Of a DNA stretch of 64,000 nucleotides, positions 8,505-19,835 are shown piece by piece. This stretch comes from Streptomyces tateyamensis. GTDB taxonomy: Bacteria > Actinomycetota > Actinomycetes > Streptomycetales > Streptomycetaceae. The position numbers and the translations under genes are program-made. The first letter of the stretch is position 1. Each line of letters begins with the position of its first letter. The stretch lies in contig NZ_PYBW01000030.1 of NCBI RefSeq assembly GCF_003205575.1, positions 162,170 through 226,169 of the forward strand, written 5' to 3'. Below the pieces are notes generated by a model. That model saw only the letters and a list, made by a program, of their open reading frames with translations, was not told the DNA's origin and did no database searches.

Positions 8505-9206
8505 TCAGTTCTGCCGCTCGCCGACCAGCTTCGGGTGCCGCTCCATGCCCTCCAGCCCGTGCCAGGCCAGGTTCACCAGGTGCGCCGCCACCTCCGACTT
8601 CTGCGGCTTGCGCACCTCCAGCCACCACTGGCCGGTCAGCGCGACCATGCCGACCAGCATCTGCGAGTACATCGGCGCCAGCCGCGGGTCGAAGCCCCGG
8701 GCCTTGAACTCCAGGCCCAGGATGTCCTCGACCTGGGTGGCGATGTCGCTGATCAGCGAGGCGAAGGACCCGGTGGACTGGGCCACCGGGGAGTCGCGGA
8801 CCAGGATCTTGAAGCCGTCGGTGGAGGTGTCGATGTAGTCCATCAGCGCGAACGCCGCCTGCTCCAGCAGCTCCCGCGAGTGCCCGCCGGTGAGCGCGCC
8901 GGTGACCATGTCGAGCAGCAGCTGCATCTCGCGGTCGACCACCACCGCGTACAGCCCTTCCTTGCCCCCGAAGTGCTCGTAGACCACCGGCTTGGAGACC
9001 CCGGCCCGCTCGGCGATCTCCTCCACCGAGGTGCCGTCGTAGCCGCGCTCGGCGAAGACCGAGCGGCCGATGTCGAGCAGCTGCTCGCGGCGCTGCTTTC
9101 CCGTCATCCGCACCCGCCCGGCGCGACCGCGGGGCGCTCCGGCGCCCTGGCCGGCGGTCCGGGCGGGCGGACGATGGCCGGAGGTGTCTCCGTTGCTCCC
9201 GTTCAC
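8505..9206 (-). CDS. TetR-family regulator, probable control of the adjacent desaturase
   Basis: About 233 residues. The TetR DNA-binding domain is QLLDIGRSVFAERGYDG-TSVEEIAERAGVSKPVVYEHFGGKE, followed by a helical ligand domain that includes GQWWLEVRKP. The gene lies directly downstream of the fatty acid desaturase and reads the same way. GTG 9204-9206 was chosen: codons between it and ATG 9234-9236, which overlaps the desaturase stop, use T/A-ending triplets unlike the gene itself. A later ATG (9105-9107) is also possible. It is likely to sense acyl-CoA or membrane lipid state and to bind the palindrome at 10279-10309, an inference from context. Confidence 0.85.
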   Translation of the reverse strand: MNGSNGDTSGHRPPARTAGQGAGAPRGRAGRVRMTGKQRREQLLDIGRSVFAERGYDGTSVEEIAERAGVSKPVVYEHFGGKEGLYAVVVDREMQLLLDMVTGALTGGHSRELLEQAAFALMDYIDTSTDGFKILVRDSPVAQSTGSFASLISDIATQVEDILGLEFKARGFDPRLAPMYSQMLVGMVALTGQWWLEVRKPQKSEVAAHLVNLAWHGLEGMERHPKLVGERQN

Positions 9207-9232
9207 CCCCCCATCATGCTGTAGTCGAGGGG

Positions 9233-10228
9233 TCATGCGGCGCGCCGGGCGGCGATGCGCCCCGCGTCGGGCCAGCGCACGTCCCGCGCCCAGCCGGCCT
9301 GCTCGAACCAGCGGATCAGCCGGGCGGAGGAGTCCACCTGGCCGCGCAGCACCCCGTGCCGGGCCGCGGTCGGGTCGGCGTGGTGCAGGTTGTGCCAGGA
9401 CTCGCCGCAGGAGAGCACGGCCAGCCACCAGACGTTTCCGGAGCGGTCCCGGGACCTGAACGGCCGCGAGCCGACCGCGTGGCAGATCGAGTTGATCGAC
9501 CAGGTGACGTGGTGCAGCAGCGCGACCCGGACCAGCGAGCCCCAGAAGAAGGCGGTCACCGCACCCTGCCAGGACCAGCTGAGCAGGCCGCCGATCAGCG
9601 GCGGGATCAGCATCGAGAGCAGCGTCCAGAGCCAGAACAGCCGGGAGACGGTCCGGATGTCACGGTCCTTCACCAGGTCCGGGGCGTAGATGTGCTGCGG
9701 GGTCTGCTCGCCGTCGAACAGCCAGCCCATGTGGGCCCACCACAGGCCCTTCAGCAGCGCCGGCACGGTCTCGCCGTAGCGCCAGGGCGAGTGCGGGTCG
9801 CCGTCCTGGTCGGAGAACTTGTGGTGCTTGCGGTGGTCGGCCACCCAGCGCACCACCGGGCCCTCGACGGCCAGGCTGCCGGCCACCGCCATGGCGATCT
9901 TCAGCGCCCGGCCGGTCTTGAAGGAGCGGTGGGTGAAGAACCGGTGGTAGCCGACCGTGACGCCGTGGCAGGTGAGGAAGTACATCGCGGCCGCGATCAG
10001 CACGTCGCGCCAGCCCAGGCCCCAGCCCCAGGCGACCGGCGCGGCCGCCAGCAGGGCCGCGAACGGCACCAGGATGAAGAGGCCGAGCGCGAGCCGCTCG
10101 GCCAGCCCCTGCTTCTCGCCGCCGAGGGTGGCCGAGATCCGGGTGTTGGGGTGGGTGGCGGGCTCCGCGGTGACGGTGAGGGTGACGGGGCGGACGCCGC
10201 TCGGCGCCTCGTCTGCCTGAATGGTCAT
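9233..10228 (-). CDS. Acyl-CoA (fatty acid) desaturase
   Basis: 331 residues, an integral-membrane di-iron desaturase that introduces a double bond into saturated acyl chains. The three histidine boxes are present: HRFFTH, HRKHH and NLHHADP. Four hydrophobic segments surround them (for example FILVPFAALLAAAPVAWGWG and the LLSMLIPPLIGGLLSW stretch). The start MTIQADEAPSG (ATG 10226-10228) has only a weak ribosome site. A near-perfect 31-bp palindrome lies about 50-80 bases upstream and a TetR gene follows downstream, so lipid-responsive repression is likely. The redox partner is not encoded nearby. Confidence 0.93.
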   Translation of the reverse strand: MTIQADEAPSGVRPVTLTVTAEPATHPNTRISATLGGEKQGLAERLALGLFILVPFAALLAAAPVAWGWGLGWRDVLIAAAMYFLTCHGVTVGYHRFFTHRSFKTGRALKIAMAVAGSLAVEGPVVRWVADHRKHHKFSDQDGDPHSPWRYGETVPALLKGLWWAHMGWLFDGEQTPQHIYAPDLVKDRDIRTVSRLFWLWTLLSMLIPPLIGGLLSWSWQGAVTAFFWGSLVRVALLHHVTWSINSICHAVGSRPFRSRDRSGNVWWLAVLSCGESWHNLHHADPTAARHGVLRGQVDSSARLIRWFEQAGWARDVRWPDAGRIAARRAA

Positions 10229-10278
10229 GGGCGTGTCCCTAGGGAGGCGCAGCGGGCACCCGAGCCAGGCGGCCGGAC

Positions 10279-10309
10279 CCTACGACTGCGTAACTTACGG
10301 CATCGTAGG
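10279..10309. promoter_or_regulatory. 31-bp palindromic operator upstream of the desaturase
   Basis: The sequence is symmetric about position 10294. The outer arms CCTACGA (10279-10285) and TCGTAGG (10303-10309) and the core CGTAACTTACG (10289-10299) share one centre, and 24 of 30 positions pair. Two nested half-site pairs around one centre suit a TetR-type dimer or pair of dimers. The obvious candidate is the product of the adjacent TetR gene. Confidence 0.7.
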
Positions 10310-10454
10310 TTGCCCTGCGGCCGCAGGGAAGCAGGCCACACCCCAGTTGAACGGATCGTCGGCCCCCCGACGCCGGGGCGCCGTTCGCACGTCACTCTGG
10401 GGATCGATGGCGATACCCAGGTGGCGGATGGGTCCGGTAAGGTCTGAGCTGCTA

Positions 10455-10527
10455 TCCGCCGTGGGGTAATCGGCAGCCCGCAGGCCTTTGAAGCCTTGCA
10501 GTGTTGGTTCGAATCCAACCGGCGGAG
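10455..10527 (+). tRNA. tRNA-Gln (anticodon TTG)
   Basis: Acceptor arms TCCGCCG and CGGCGGA pair. The D stem is GGGT/GCCC, the anticodon loop CTTTGAA gives TTG (reading CAA), and the T stem is GTTGG/CCAAC with loop TTCGAAT. The discriminator is G at 10527. CCA is not encoded, since CAG follows, unlike the tRNA-Thr and tRNA-Leu in this window. The closing anticodon-stem pair is a C-T mismatch. Confidence 0.93.
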
Positions 10528-10688
10528 CAGGAGCGGGCGGCCGGGGCGAGGTGCCCCGGCCGGTCCTCGCCGAGTGCGGCCGCCAGAATGCGGCGCGGTT
10601 ATCCTCGGGTCTGGTCCAGGGTGCGGCGGGCTCAGCCGCGCGGACGGACCCGCCCGCCCGCCCGGTCCCAAGCCAAGGAGCCTCCCGC

Positions 10689-12152
<1,464 letters not shown>

Positions 12153-12357
12153 TGCGCCTCACGTGACGTCCCGTCCGGCCCTCCCGGGCCGGTCGCTTCC
12201 CGACCGGGCGCGTAACCTGGTGTACATACGTGCGCCAGGGGCCTGTAGCCCGGAGCGAGGCGTACCCAATCCCCTGTCGACCACCGGTCCGGGCGGCCTG
12301 CGCCGTCCGAATGCGGCGCGGCGGAACCATGCGGCAGCAATGCGAGGAGACGGTGCA

Positions 12358-13335
12358 GTGAGCGGGATCACGACGTCGGGTGAGAAGAAGCTGAAGCTCT
12401 TCTCCGGCCGTGCCCACCCCGAGCTGGCGAGGGAGGTCGCCGCATCGCTCGGCACCGAGCTCGTCCCGACCAAGGCCCTGGACTTCGCCAACGGCGAGAT
12501 CTACGTCCGCTTCCTGGAGTCCGCCCGCGGGGCGGACTGTTTTGTGATGCAGAGCCACACGGCTCCGATCAACCAGTGGATCATGGAACAGCTGATCATG
12601 ATCGACGCCCTGAAGCGGGCCTCGGCGCGCAGCATCACCGCGATCCTGCCGTTCTACGGCTACGCCCGCCAGGACAAGAAGCACCTGGGCCGCGAGCCGA
12701 TCTCGGCCCGGCTGGTCGCCGACCTGCTGGCCAAGGCCGGCGCCGACCGCCTGATGGCGGTGGACCTGCACACCGCGCAGATCCAGGGCTTCTTCTCCGG
12801 CCCGGTGGACCACCTGTTCGCGCTGCCGATGCTGGCCGACTACATCGGCGCGCGGGTCGACCGCAGCAAGCTGACCGTGGTCTCCCCGGACGCCGGCCGG
12901 GTCAAGGTGGCCGACCAGTGGTGCGACCGGTTGGACGCCCCGCTGGCGATCATCCACAAGCGCCGCGACATCACCCAGGCCAACACCATCCTGTCCGCCG
13001 AGGTGGTCGGTGACGTCCAGGACCGGGTCTGCGTGCTGGTCGACGACATGATCGACACGGCCGGCACCATCTGCGCCGCCGCCGACGCGCTGTTCGACAA
13101 CGGCGCCGCCGACGTGATCGTGGCCGCCACCCACGGCGTGCTCTCCGGTCCGGCCGCGGACCGGCTGAAGAACTCCCGGGTCAGCGAGTTCGTCTTCACC
13201 AACACGCTGCCGACCCCGGCCGAGCTCGGCATGGAGAAGGTCACCACCCTCTCCATCGCCCCGTCGATCGCCGCCGCGATCCGCGAGGTCTTCGAGGAGG
13301 GCTCGGTCACCTCGCTCTTCGAGGGCGTGCACTGA
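12358..13335 (+). CDS. prs: Ribose-phosphate pyrophosphokinase (PRPP synthetase)
   Basis: 325 residues. It makes PRPP from ribose-5-phosphate and ATP for purine, pyrimidine, histidine, tryptophan and NAD synthesis. Family signatures: FANGEIYVRFLES near the N-terminus, YGYARQDKKHLGREPISARL (ATP and catalytic loop), VDLHTAQIQGFF, VVSPDAGRVK, and the PRPP-binding VLVDDMIDTAGTI. GTG 12358 follows GCGAGGAGA. The downstream 13350-13391 stem-loop ends the glmU-prs transcript. Confidence 0.96.
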   Translation: MSGITTSGEKKLKLFSGRAHPELAREVAASLGTELVPTKALDFANGEIYVRFLESARGADCFVMQSHTAPINQWIMEQLIMIDALKRASARSITAILPFYGYARQDKKHLGREPISARLVADLLAKAGADRLMAVDLHTAQIQGFFSGPVDHLFALPMLADYIGARVDRSKLTVVSPDAGRVKVADQWCDRLDAPLAIIHKRRDITQANTILSAEVVGDVQDRVCVLVDDMIDTAGTICAAADALFDNGAADVIVAATHGVLSGPAADRLKNSRVSEFVFTNTLPTPAELGMEKVTTLSIAPSIAAAIREVFEEGSVTSLFEGVH

Positions 13336-13349
13336 CCCGGGATCCGCTG

Positions 13350-13391
13350 ATCGGCCCCCGCCGCCCGACCCGGGTGGCGGGGGCCGATTTC
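13350..13391 (+). terminator. Terminator after prs
   Basis: Arms ATCGGCCCCCGCC (13350-13362) and GGCGGGGGCCGAT (13376-13388) pair perfectly across a 13-base loop, followed by TTT. It separates prs from rplY. Confidence 0.8.
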
Positions 13392-13563
13392 ATGTCGGCG
13401 TCGTCCTCCGGTTAGACTTGCGAAACTGCTCGGCGAGGGATGCGTTCTCCGCTCCGTGATCGACGCGCTGGACTAGTCCGCCGAGCCGACCCGTGTTTCT
13501 TGAGGGTGTGGCCCCGGCGGTTTTTCGCTATCTGCACCCGTTTTCCCACGCAGGAGTGCAGAC

Positions 13564-14148
13564 ATGTCCGAGATCCGCCTTGCCGCCGAGCCCCGCAACG
13601 AGTTCGGCAAGGGTGCCGCCCGCCGTGCCCGCCGGGCCGGCTTCGTCCCCGGTGTCGTCTACGGCCACGGCCTCGCGCCGGTCCACCTGAACCTCCCGGG
13701 CCACGAGCTCATGATGGCGCTCAAGACCCCGAACGCCCTGCTGGTCGTCCCGATCGAGGGCAAGGACGAGTTCGTCCTGCCGAAGGCCGTGCAGCGCGAG
13801 GCCATCAAGCGCACCATCGAGCACGTCGACCTGCTGCTGGTCAAGCGCGGCGAGACGGTCACCGTCGAGATCCCGGTGCACACCGAGGGCGAGCTGGCCC
13901 CCGGCGGCAACCTGGTCGAGAACGTGCTGAACGCGCTGCCGATCGAGGCCGAGGCCACCCACCTGCCCGAGTCGGTCACCGTCTCCATCGAGGGCCTGGA
14001 GGCCGGCGCCTCCATCCTGGCCGGCGACATCACGCTGCCCGCCAACGTCTCGCTGGCCGTCGAGGCCGACACCGTCGTGCTGCAGATCATCGGCGCCCAG
14101 GCCGCCCCGGCCGACGAGGAGGCCTCCGCCGAGGCCGCCGAGGCCTGA
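13564..14148 (+). CDS. rplY: 50S ribosomal protein L25/general stress protein Ctc
   Basis: 194 residues, so the two-domain (TL5/Ctc) form. The N-terminal 5S rRNA-binding beta-barrel begins MSEIRLAAEPRNEFGKGAARRARR and includes GFVPGVVYG. A C-terminal beta domain follows and then an acidic Ala/Glu tail. It binds 5S rRNA in the large subunit. The start is preceded by CAGGAGTG. The roughly 170-base upstream region has a TAGACT hexamer (13413-13418), giving a leader of about 140 bases. Confidence 0.95.
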   Translation: MSEIRLAAEPRNEFGKGAARRARRAGFVPGVVYGHGLAPVHLNLPGHELMMALKTPNALLVVPIEGKDEFVLPKAVQREAIKRTIEHVDLLLVKRGETVTVEIPVHTEGELAPGGNLVENVLNALPIEAEATHLPESVTVSIEGLEAGASILAGDITLPANVSLAVEADTVVLQIIGAQAAPADEEASAEAAEA

Positions 14149-14176
14149 GCCTCCCGGTAGGTTCCACAGCGCTTCA

Positions 14177-14211
14177 CTGCCCCGGCTCCCGTTCAATGGG
14201 AGCCGGGGCAG
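14177..14211. terminator. Perfect 14-bp stem-loop after rplY
   Basis: CTGCCCCGGCTCCC (14177-14190) and GGGAGCCGGGGCAG (14198-14211) pair completely around the loop GTTCAAT. There is no U tract, common for actinobacterial terminators. It lies between rplY and pth and may end or only attenuate transcription. Confidence 0.75.
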
Positions 14212-14242
14212 CGCCATGAGGTCTTGACGGAAGGAGTTCCGG

Positions 14243-14818
14243 ATGACGGAGTACAGCGGTCCCTGGCTGGTGGTGGGCCTGGGCAACCCGGGTGAGGGCT
14301 ACGCCCGCAACCGGCACAACATCGGGTTCATGGTGGTCGACCTGCTGGCCCAGCGGATGGGTGCCAAGTTCAAGGCGCACAAGAGCCGCGCCCAGGTCGC
14401 CGAGGGGCGGCTGGCCGGGCAGCGGGTGGTGCTGGCCAAGCCGATGAGCTTCATGAACCTGTCCGGCGGTCCGGTGGCGGCGCTGCGCGACTTCTACAAG
14501 GCGCCCACCGCCGCGCTGGTCGCGGTGCACGACGAGCTGGACGTGGACTACGCGGCGCTGCGGCTCAAGCAGGGCGGCGGCGACAACGGCCACAACGGGC
14601 TCAAGTCCATCACCAAGGCGCTCGGCCCGGACTACTACCGGGTGCGCTGCGGGGTCGGCCGCCCGCCGGGCCGGATGGAGGTGGCCGACTTCGTGCTCAA
14701 GGACTTCTCCTCCACCGAGCGCAAGGAACTGGACTGGTTCGTGGACCGCGCCGCCGACGCCGTCGAGGCGCTGCTGGCCGACGGCCTGGAGCGGGCCCAG
14801 GGCACGTACAACTCCTGA
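14243..14818 (+). CDS. pth: Peptidyl-tRNA hydrolase
   Basis: 191 residues. It releases tRNA from prematurely dropped peptidyl-tRNAs. Signatures are [20 protein letters not shown] with the catalytic His, [32 protein letters not shown] with the catalytic Asp, and [11 protein letters not shown] 14243 has GGAAGGAG 7 bases upstream. The rplY-pth adjacency is widespread in bacteria. Confidence 0.96.
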   Translation: MTEYSGPWLVVGLGNPGEGYARNRHNIGFMVVDLLAQRMGAKFKAHKSRAQVAEGRLAGQRVVLAKPMSFMNLSGGPVAALRDFYKAPTAALVAVHDELDVDYAALRLKQGGGDNGHNGLKSITKALGPDYYRVRCGVGRPPGRMEVADFVLKDFSSTERKELDWFVDRAADAVEALLADGLERAQGTYNS

Positions 14819-14947
14819 CGCGACGTCAGGCGGCTGTCTTCTCCTGGTGACCGTCAGGGCAACAGTCGTACAACTCTTCCCCGCAGCCCCCACTCCGGTG
14901 CCGGGGCGGTCCGTTCCATCGGGTACGGTCAAGCCGGACTTGGGAAG

Positions 14948-15604
14948 GTGGGGGCGCTGGTGGGCGCGGGGTTGGGTACGGCACAAACGGCAGGTGCGTG
15001 GGTGCTGGCGAGCGCGGTGGTGCTCGGTGGTGCGGCGGTGGCCTGGGGCGAACCGGTGGGCGCCTCGCCCGCCGCGCAGGCGAGCGGGCCGGCCACGGCG
15101 CCCGGGACGGGCCCGCAGCCCTCGACCGGTGGGCCGAGCGCCCCGGCCTCGACGAACCCGAGCGCGTCCCCGAGTCCCTCGGCCCCGTCCAGCTGCCTTC
15201 CGGCGGTCGGCGGCAGCGCCACTCCCAGCACCTCGCCCACCCCGACGCCCAGCGCCTCGGCCACCGCCGGCCGGGCGGCCTGCCCCAGCACCGGCCCCTC
15301 GCCGTCGCCGACCGGCAGCCGCACCGTCGCACTGGCCGGTGCCGTCCGGGCCGGCAGCCGGCCGCACCAGGCACTGCCTGGTGCCGCGCCCACCGAGCCG
15401 GCCGTCCAACTGGCCGACGCCCCCTCGGCGAGCGCCGACCCCAGCACCACCCCGGCCCCGGTGGCCGGCGAGTTCACCGGCACCATCGTCACCACGTTCG
15501 GCGGCGACGCCGGGCTGACCGCGGTGGCCGGCGGGCTCTTCCTGGCGGCCGGCGGCGGCGCGATGTGGCTCAAGCGGCGGCGCAAGGCCGGCCCGGCTTC
15601 CTGA
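14948..15604 (+). CDS. Ser/Pro/Thr-rich cell-surface protein with C-terminal membrane anchor
   Basis: 218 residues, no recognised family. An N-terminal hydrophobic stretch (GAWVLASAVVLGGAAVAWG) acts as signal or anchor. About 130 residues of low-complexity Ser/Pro/Thr/Ala follow, and then a second hydrophobic segment with a basic tail (GLFLAAGGGAMWLKRRRK). This layout resembles sortase substrates, but no LPxTG or LAxTG motif is visible, so simple membrane anchoring is likelier. The linker could be glycosylated or span the wall. GTG 14948 follows GGGAAGG. The gene lies alone between pth and an ECF sigma factor. Confidence 0.65.
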   Translation: MGALVGAGLGTAQTAGAWVLASAVVLGGAAVAWGEPVGASPAAQASGPATAPGTGPQPSTGGPSAPASTNPSASPSPSAPSSCLPAVGGSATPSTSPTPTPSASATAGRAACPSTGPSPSPTGSRTVALAGAVRAGSRPHQALPGAAPTEPAVQLADAPSASADPSTTPAPVAGEFTGTIVTTFGGDAGLTAVAGGLFLAAGGGAMWLKRRRKAGPAS

Positions 15605-15709
15605 CGGGCCGTCCGGAAGTCGCCCGACGATCTGTCAGGGCGGTCATCCGTTCCGCCTACCCGGTGCATCCAAGGGTCATGACCGAATCGACCTACCGGG
15701 GGTGGCCGC

Positions 15710-16210
15710 TTGAGCCGTCAGGACACGGCCGACCCGTTCGACACCTTCGTGGCCGCCCGGTACACGGCGCTGCTGCGGGCCGCCTACCTGATCACCGCCG
15801 ATCCGCACGAGGCAGGCGACCTGCTGCACGACTCGCTCGCCCGGGTCTACCCGAAGCGGCACGCGATCCGCGATCCGGCGCTGGTCGAGGGCTACCTGCG
15901 CCGGACCATGGTGCGCACCCACGTCTCGCGCTGGCGGCGGTCCAGACGCGAGGCGGCCACCGACCGGCCCCCGGAGCTCCCGGTCGAGCCGGCCGAGCGC
16001 GACCTGGCGCTGGAGGCGGCGCTGCGCGCGCTGCCGCCGCGGCAGCGGGCAGCCGTCGCGCTGCACTACTACCTGGACCTGTCGACGGCTCAGGTGGCCG
16101 AGGAGCTCGGGTGCTCGCAGGCCACCGCCAAGACCCACCTGGCGCGCGCCCTGAAGGCCCTGCGCATCCGACTGGCCGAGCAGCGGGAGGAGGCCGGCCG
16201 TGGCGAGTGA
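15710..16210 (+). CDS. ECF (SigE-family) RNA polymerase sigma factor
   Basis: 166 residues with region 2 (FDTFVAARYTALLRAAYLIT...AGDLLHDSLARVYPKR) and region 4 (LPPRQRAAVALHYYLDLSTAQVAEELGCSQATAKTHLARALKAL), with only a short linker. This matches actinobacterial SigE-family ECF factors. TTG 15710 is used with GGGGGTGG 5 bases ahead. It overlaps the downstream membrane-type protein by 11 bases, the arrangement expected of a sigma factor and its coupled regulator. Confidence 0.88.
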   Translation: MSRQDTADPFDTFVAARYTALLRAAYLITADPHEAGDLLHDSLARVYPKRHAIRDPALVEGYLRRTMVRTHVSRWRRSRREAATDRPPELPVEPAERDLALEAALRALPPRQRAAVALHYYLDLSTAQVAEELGCSQATAKTHLARALKALRIRLAEQREEAGRGE

Positions 16211-16925
16211 CGACTGGTTCGAGGCGGAGCTGACCCACCGGCTGCGCACCGCGGCCGAGGGGCTGGGCGCAGCGGAGCCGCCGTTGGCCGAGCTGCGCCA
16301 GGCCGGCCGACGGCGCGCCCGCACCCGGCAGGCGCACCGGGTCGCGGCCGCGGCCGACGCGGTGCTGCTGCTGGCGGGTCTGGGCTGGGGCCTGGCGGCC
16401 GGGGGCGGCACGGCCGGGCCCGCGACGGGTGGGTGGCCTTCGCCGCAGGCCGGGTCGCCCTACCGCTGCCCGGGCGCCACCGAAGCCCCGGGCCGTACGC
16501 CGAACGGCGCGGACCCCACGGTCTCGGAAGGCGCGGCGCAGCGGCTGGGTGAGGGTCAGTACCGCGAGGTGTACAGCGGGACCTGCGGCGACTCCTCGCA
16601 CCACGCGTTCTACGTCTACCGGCTGCGCGGCGCCAAGGCGTTCGACCAGGCGGTGCGGGCGGCAGCCGAGCCGGGGGTGACGGTGCACTTCGTCGACTCC
16701 AAGTACCCGCAGTACAAGCTCCGCGAGCTGGCCGACCGGATCATCGACGACCCGTACTGGCACGAGCGCGGTGTGGTCATCCAGGGCACCTGGGCGCTGC
16801 CCGACGGCAGCGGCGTCCAGGTCGGGGTGCTGGGCGACCTGAAGGCGCTGCGTCCGCAAGTGATCGCCCGCTACGGGCCGATGGTGGCCGGGGTGGAGCA
16901 GGGTGCCGCCAACAGCGGCTACTGA
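16200..16925 (+). CDS. Predicted membrane protein coupled to the ECF sigma factor
   Basis: 241 residues. A cytoplasmic N-terminus of about 50 residues (starts [21 protein letters not shown], Arg-rich near residues 35-47) precedes one transmembrane helix (about 52-68). An extracytoplasmic domain with two cysteines follows ([18 protein letters not shown]). The topology fits an anti-sigma or signalling partner, but I do not see a zinc-binding HxxxCxxC motif, so the role is inferred from position only. GTG 16200 lies inside the sigma gene. Confidence 0.65.
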   Translation: MASDDWFEAELTHRLRTAAEGLGAAEPPLAELRQAGRRRARTRQAHRVAAAADAVLLLAGLGWGLAAGGGTAGPATGGWPSPQAGSPYRCPGATEAPGRTPNGADPTVSEGAAQRLGEGQYREVYSGTCGDSSHHAFYVYRLRGAKAFDQAVRAAAEPGVTVHFVDSKYPQYKLRELADRIIDDPYWHERGVVIQGTWALPDGSGVQVGVLGDLKALRPQVIARYGPMVAGVEQGAANSGY

Positions 16926-16926
16926 G

Positions 16927-16972
16927 ACGGCGGCTGCCCGGCCTTCCCGCGGGGAGACCGGGCAGCCGCCGT
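16927..16972. terminator. Bidirectional terminator between the sigma pair and ppc
   Basis: A perfect 15-bp stem, ACGGCGGCTGCCCGG (16927-16941) with CCGGGCAGCCGCCGT (16958-16972), separates two convergent transcription units. There is no clear U tract on either side. Confidence 0.75.
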
Positions 16973-16991
16973 GCTCGGAGCCGAGCCGCCG

Positions 16992-19835
16992 TCAGCCGGT
17001 GTTGCGCAGACCGGCCGCGATGCCGTTGACGGTCAGCAGCAGCGCGCGGGCCCGCAGCGGGTCCTCGGTCCGGCCGGCCGCCGCCTCCTCGCGCTGGCGG
17101 CGCAGCAGCGCCACCTGCAGGTAGGAGATCGGGTCCAGGTAGGCGTCGCGGACCGTGAAGGTCTGCTTCAGCACCGGGTTGTGCTCCAGCAGTTCCGACT
17201 CGCCGGTCAGCCGCAGCACCTCACGCAGGGTCAGCTCGTGCTCGGCGGTGATCTGGTCGAAGACGTGGTGCAGCTCGGCCGGGACCAGCTGCTCCACGTA
17301 GTGCCGGGCGATCCGCAGGTCGGTCTTGGCCAGCGTCATCGCGACGTTGGACAGGAAGTTGCGGAAGAAGTGCCACTTCTCGTACATCTGCGGCAGCACG
17401 TCGCCCAGGCCCGCCTCGCGGGCGGCGGCCAGGCCGGAGCCGACGCCGTACCAGCCCGGCACGATCTGGCGGGACTGGGTCCAGCCGAACACCCACGGGA
17501 TGGCCCGCAGGCCGTCCAGGCCGGCCCCCGAGTCGGGGCGGCGGGACGGGCGCGAGCCCAGGTGCAGCGAGGCCAGCTGGTCCACCGGGGTGGCGGCGAA
17601 GAAGTACTTCGGCAGGTCCTCCTGCTCCACCAGCGCCCGGTAGCAGCGGTGCGCGGCCTCGGAGACCTGGTCCATGCAGGCGTCCCAGCGGGCCAGCTCC
17701 TCGGGGGCCTGGCGGGGCGCGGTGTGCAGCGCGGAGGCGGCCAGCGTGGCGGAGAGGGTCAGCTCCAGGTTCTCCCGGGCCAGCGAGGGCAGCAGGTACT
17801 TGTCGGAGATCACCTCGCCCTGCTCGGTGACCTTGATCTCGCCCTCCAGGGTGCCCCAGGGCTGGGCCAGGATCGCCTCGTGCGAGGGACCGCCGCCGCG
17901 GCCCACGGTGCCGCCGCGGCCGTGGAACAGACGCAGCCGGATGCCGTAGCGGTGGGCCACGTCGCGCAGCCGGCGCTGGGCCCGGTGGATCTCCCACTGC
18001 GAGGTGGTGATGCCGCCGAACTTGGAGGAGTCGGAGTAGCCGAGCATGACCTCCTGGATGTCCCCGCGCAGCGAGACCAGCAGCCGGTAGGACGGGTCGG
18101 AGAGCATCTCCTCCAGGATCCGGTCGGCCTGCTGCAGCTCGTCGGTGGTCTCCAGCAGCGGCACGATGCCGATCTTGGCGATCCCGGCGTGCAGGTCGAT
18201 CAGGCCGGCCTCGCGGGCCAGCACGGCCGCGGCGAAGACGTCGTCGGCGCCCTGGCACATGGAGATGATGTAGCTCTCCACGATCTCGTCGCCGAACCGC
18301 TCGAAGCCCTCGCGGATGGTGGTGAACACGCCCAGCGTCTTGGCGCCGGCCGGGTCCAGCGGGGCCGGGGTGGGGGCCAGCGGGCGGCGCGAGCGCAGCT
18401 CCTTGGCGAGCAGCTTCTGGCGGTACTCGCGCGGCATGTCGCTGTAGCGCCAGGCCTCCTCGCCGAGCCGGTCGAAGAGCTGGCCGAGCGCGTGGTGGTG
18501 GGCCTCGGCGTGCTCGCGCACGTCCATGGTGGCCAGCTGCAGGCCGAAGGCCTCGACGGTGTTGATCGCCCGGGCCAGGCGCCCGTCGGCGATCAGGCCG
18601 CCGCGGTGCGCGCGCAGCGAGTCCTGGATCAGCCGCAGGTCGCCGACCAGCTGACGGGTGCCCAGGTAGTCCCGGCCGGGCACGTGCGGGGTGCCGTTGG
18701 CCAGCCGGTCGCGGGTGTTCTCCAGCTTCAGCCGCACACAGGTGGCCTTGAGCCGGTAGGGCTCCTCGGCGTTCATCCGCTTGTAGCGCGGGCTCAGCTC
18801 GGGCAGCACCTTGAGGTCGGCGTCCAGCGAGGCCAGCAGCTCGTCCGAGGCGCCGGCGAGGCGGACCGAGGTGGAGAGCGAGTTGCGCAGGTCGTCCACG
18901 GCCGCCAGGGCGTCCTTGATGCCGTACTCGTGCTGCAGGTTGAGCACGTCCCAGGTGACCCGCGGGGTGACGTTGGGGTTGCCGTCCCGGTCGCCGCCGA
19001 TCCAGGTGCCGAAGGTCAGCGGACGGACCCCGTCGGGCAGCGCCAGGCCGACCCGGGCCAGCTCCTCGTGCAGCTCCTCCAGCACCTCCGGGACGGCCTC
19101 GCGGTACAGCTCGTCCAGGTAGTAGACGGCGTTGCGCGCCTCGTCGGTCGGCTCGGGGCGGGCGATCCGCAGCTCGTCGGTCTGCCAGAGCAGGTCGATC
19201 ACCTCGGCCAGCCGGCGGTCGGCGGACCGCTTGGCCGAGGTCTGCCGGGCCGAGTCGGTGCCGGACTGGCCGGCCGCGGCGTGCTCGCGGTGGCTCATCT
19301 CCACCTGGAAGCCGCGCTCCAGCAGCTCGCCGATCCGGCGCAGCTTGTTCAGCACGCTGCGCCGGGCCGCCTCGGTCGGGTGCGCCGTGAAGACCGGACG
19401 GACCGCCAGGTGGGCCAGCGTGTCGGCCAGGTGCTTGGGGTCGGCCTCGGCCAGCTGGTCGGCGGTCTGCGCCAGCAGCGATCCCTCGCGGGCCCGGCGG
19501 GCGGCGAACTCGCGGCCGCGGTGCACCTGCTCGGTGACGTTGGCCAGGTGGAAGTAGGTGGAGAAGGCGCGCACCAGCTTGGCGGCGGTCTCCAGGTCGA
19601 TGTTGGCCAGTAGTTCGGCGGTGGCCTCGCCGTCGGTGCGGCTCAGCAGGCGGACCTGCTCGACCAGGCCGAGCACCTCCGCGCCCTCCTGCCGGACCAG
19701 CGTCTCGCCGAGCAGGTCTCCGAGGCGGCGGATGTCGGCACGCAGGGCGGCATTGTCGGCGGCCGGGTCGACGGCGTTCCCGGTGCTGGACTGCTCACTC
19801 GGGTGGTCGGCCGAGGTGGGGACCGAAGCGGTCAC
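16992..19835 (-). CDS. ppc: Phosphoenolpyruvate carboxylase
   Basis: 947 residues. It makes oxaloacetate from PEP and bicarbonate, feeding the TCA cycle. Catalytic motifs: [14 protein letters not shown] with the essential His, [26 protein letters not shown] with the flexible-loop Lys, [16 protein letters not shown], and the conserved C-terminal ending LRNTG. Start GTG 19833-19835 is in a region of low conservation. It is a stand-alone gene diverging from the histidine kinase. Confidence 0.96.
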   Translation of the reverse strand: MTASVPTSADHPSEQSSTGNAVDPAADNAALRADIRRLGDLLGETLVRQEGAEVLGLVEQVRLLSRTDGEATAELLANIDLETAAKLVRAFSTYFHLANVTEQVHRGREFAARRAREGSLLAQTADQLAEADPKHLADTLAHLAVRPVFTAHPTEAARRSVLNKLRRIGELLERGFQVEMSHREHAAAGQSGTDSARQTSAKRSADRRLAEVIDLLWQTDELRIARPEPTDEARNAVYYLDELYREAVPEVLEELHEELARVGLALPDGVRPLTFGTWIGGDRDGNPNVTPRVTWDVLNLQHEYGIKDALAAVDDLRNSLSTSVRLAGASDELLASLDADLKVLPELSPRYKRMNAEEPYRLKATCVRLKLENTRDRLANGTPHVPGRDYLGTRQLVGDLRLIQDSLRAHRGGLIADGRLARAINTVEAFGLQLATMDVREHAEAHHHALGQLFDRLGEEAWRYSDMPREYRQKLLAKELRSRRPLAPTPAPLDPAGAKTLGVFTTIREGFERFGDEIVESYIISMCQGADDVFAAAVLAREAGLIDLHAGIAKIGIVPLLETTDELQQADRILEEMLSDPSYRLLVSLRGDIQEVMLGYSDSSKFGGITTSQWEIHRAQRRLRDVAHRYGIRLRLFHGRGGTVGRGGGPSHEAILAQPWGTLEGEIKVTEQGEVISDKYLLPSLARENLELTLSATLAASALHTAPRQAPEELARWDACMDQVSEAAHRCYRALVEQEDLPKYFFAATPVDQLASLHLGSRPSRRPDSGAGLDGLRAIPWVFGWTQSRQIVPGWYGVGSGLAAAREAGLGDVLPQMYEKWHFFRNFLSNVAMTLAKTDLRIARHYVEQLVPAELHHVFDQITAEHELTLREVLRLTGESELLEHNPVLKQTFTVRDAYLDPISYLQVALLRRQREEAAAGRTEDPLRARALLLTVNGIAAGLRNTG

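Noticed and set aside
14948-15604. Sortase-anchored surface protein
   Set aside because: The tail is hydrophobic plus basic, but no LPxTG/LAxTG-like motif precedes it.
16971-19613. An 880-codon plus-strand frame opposite ppc
   Set aside because: It mirrors the ppc codons and has no recognisable motif; ppc is unambiguous.
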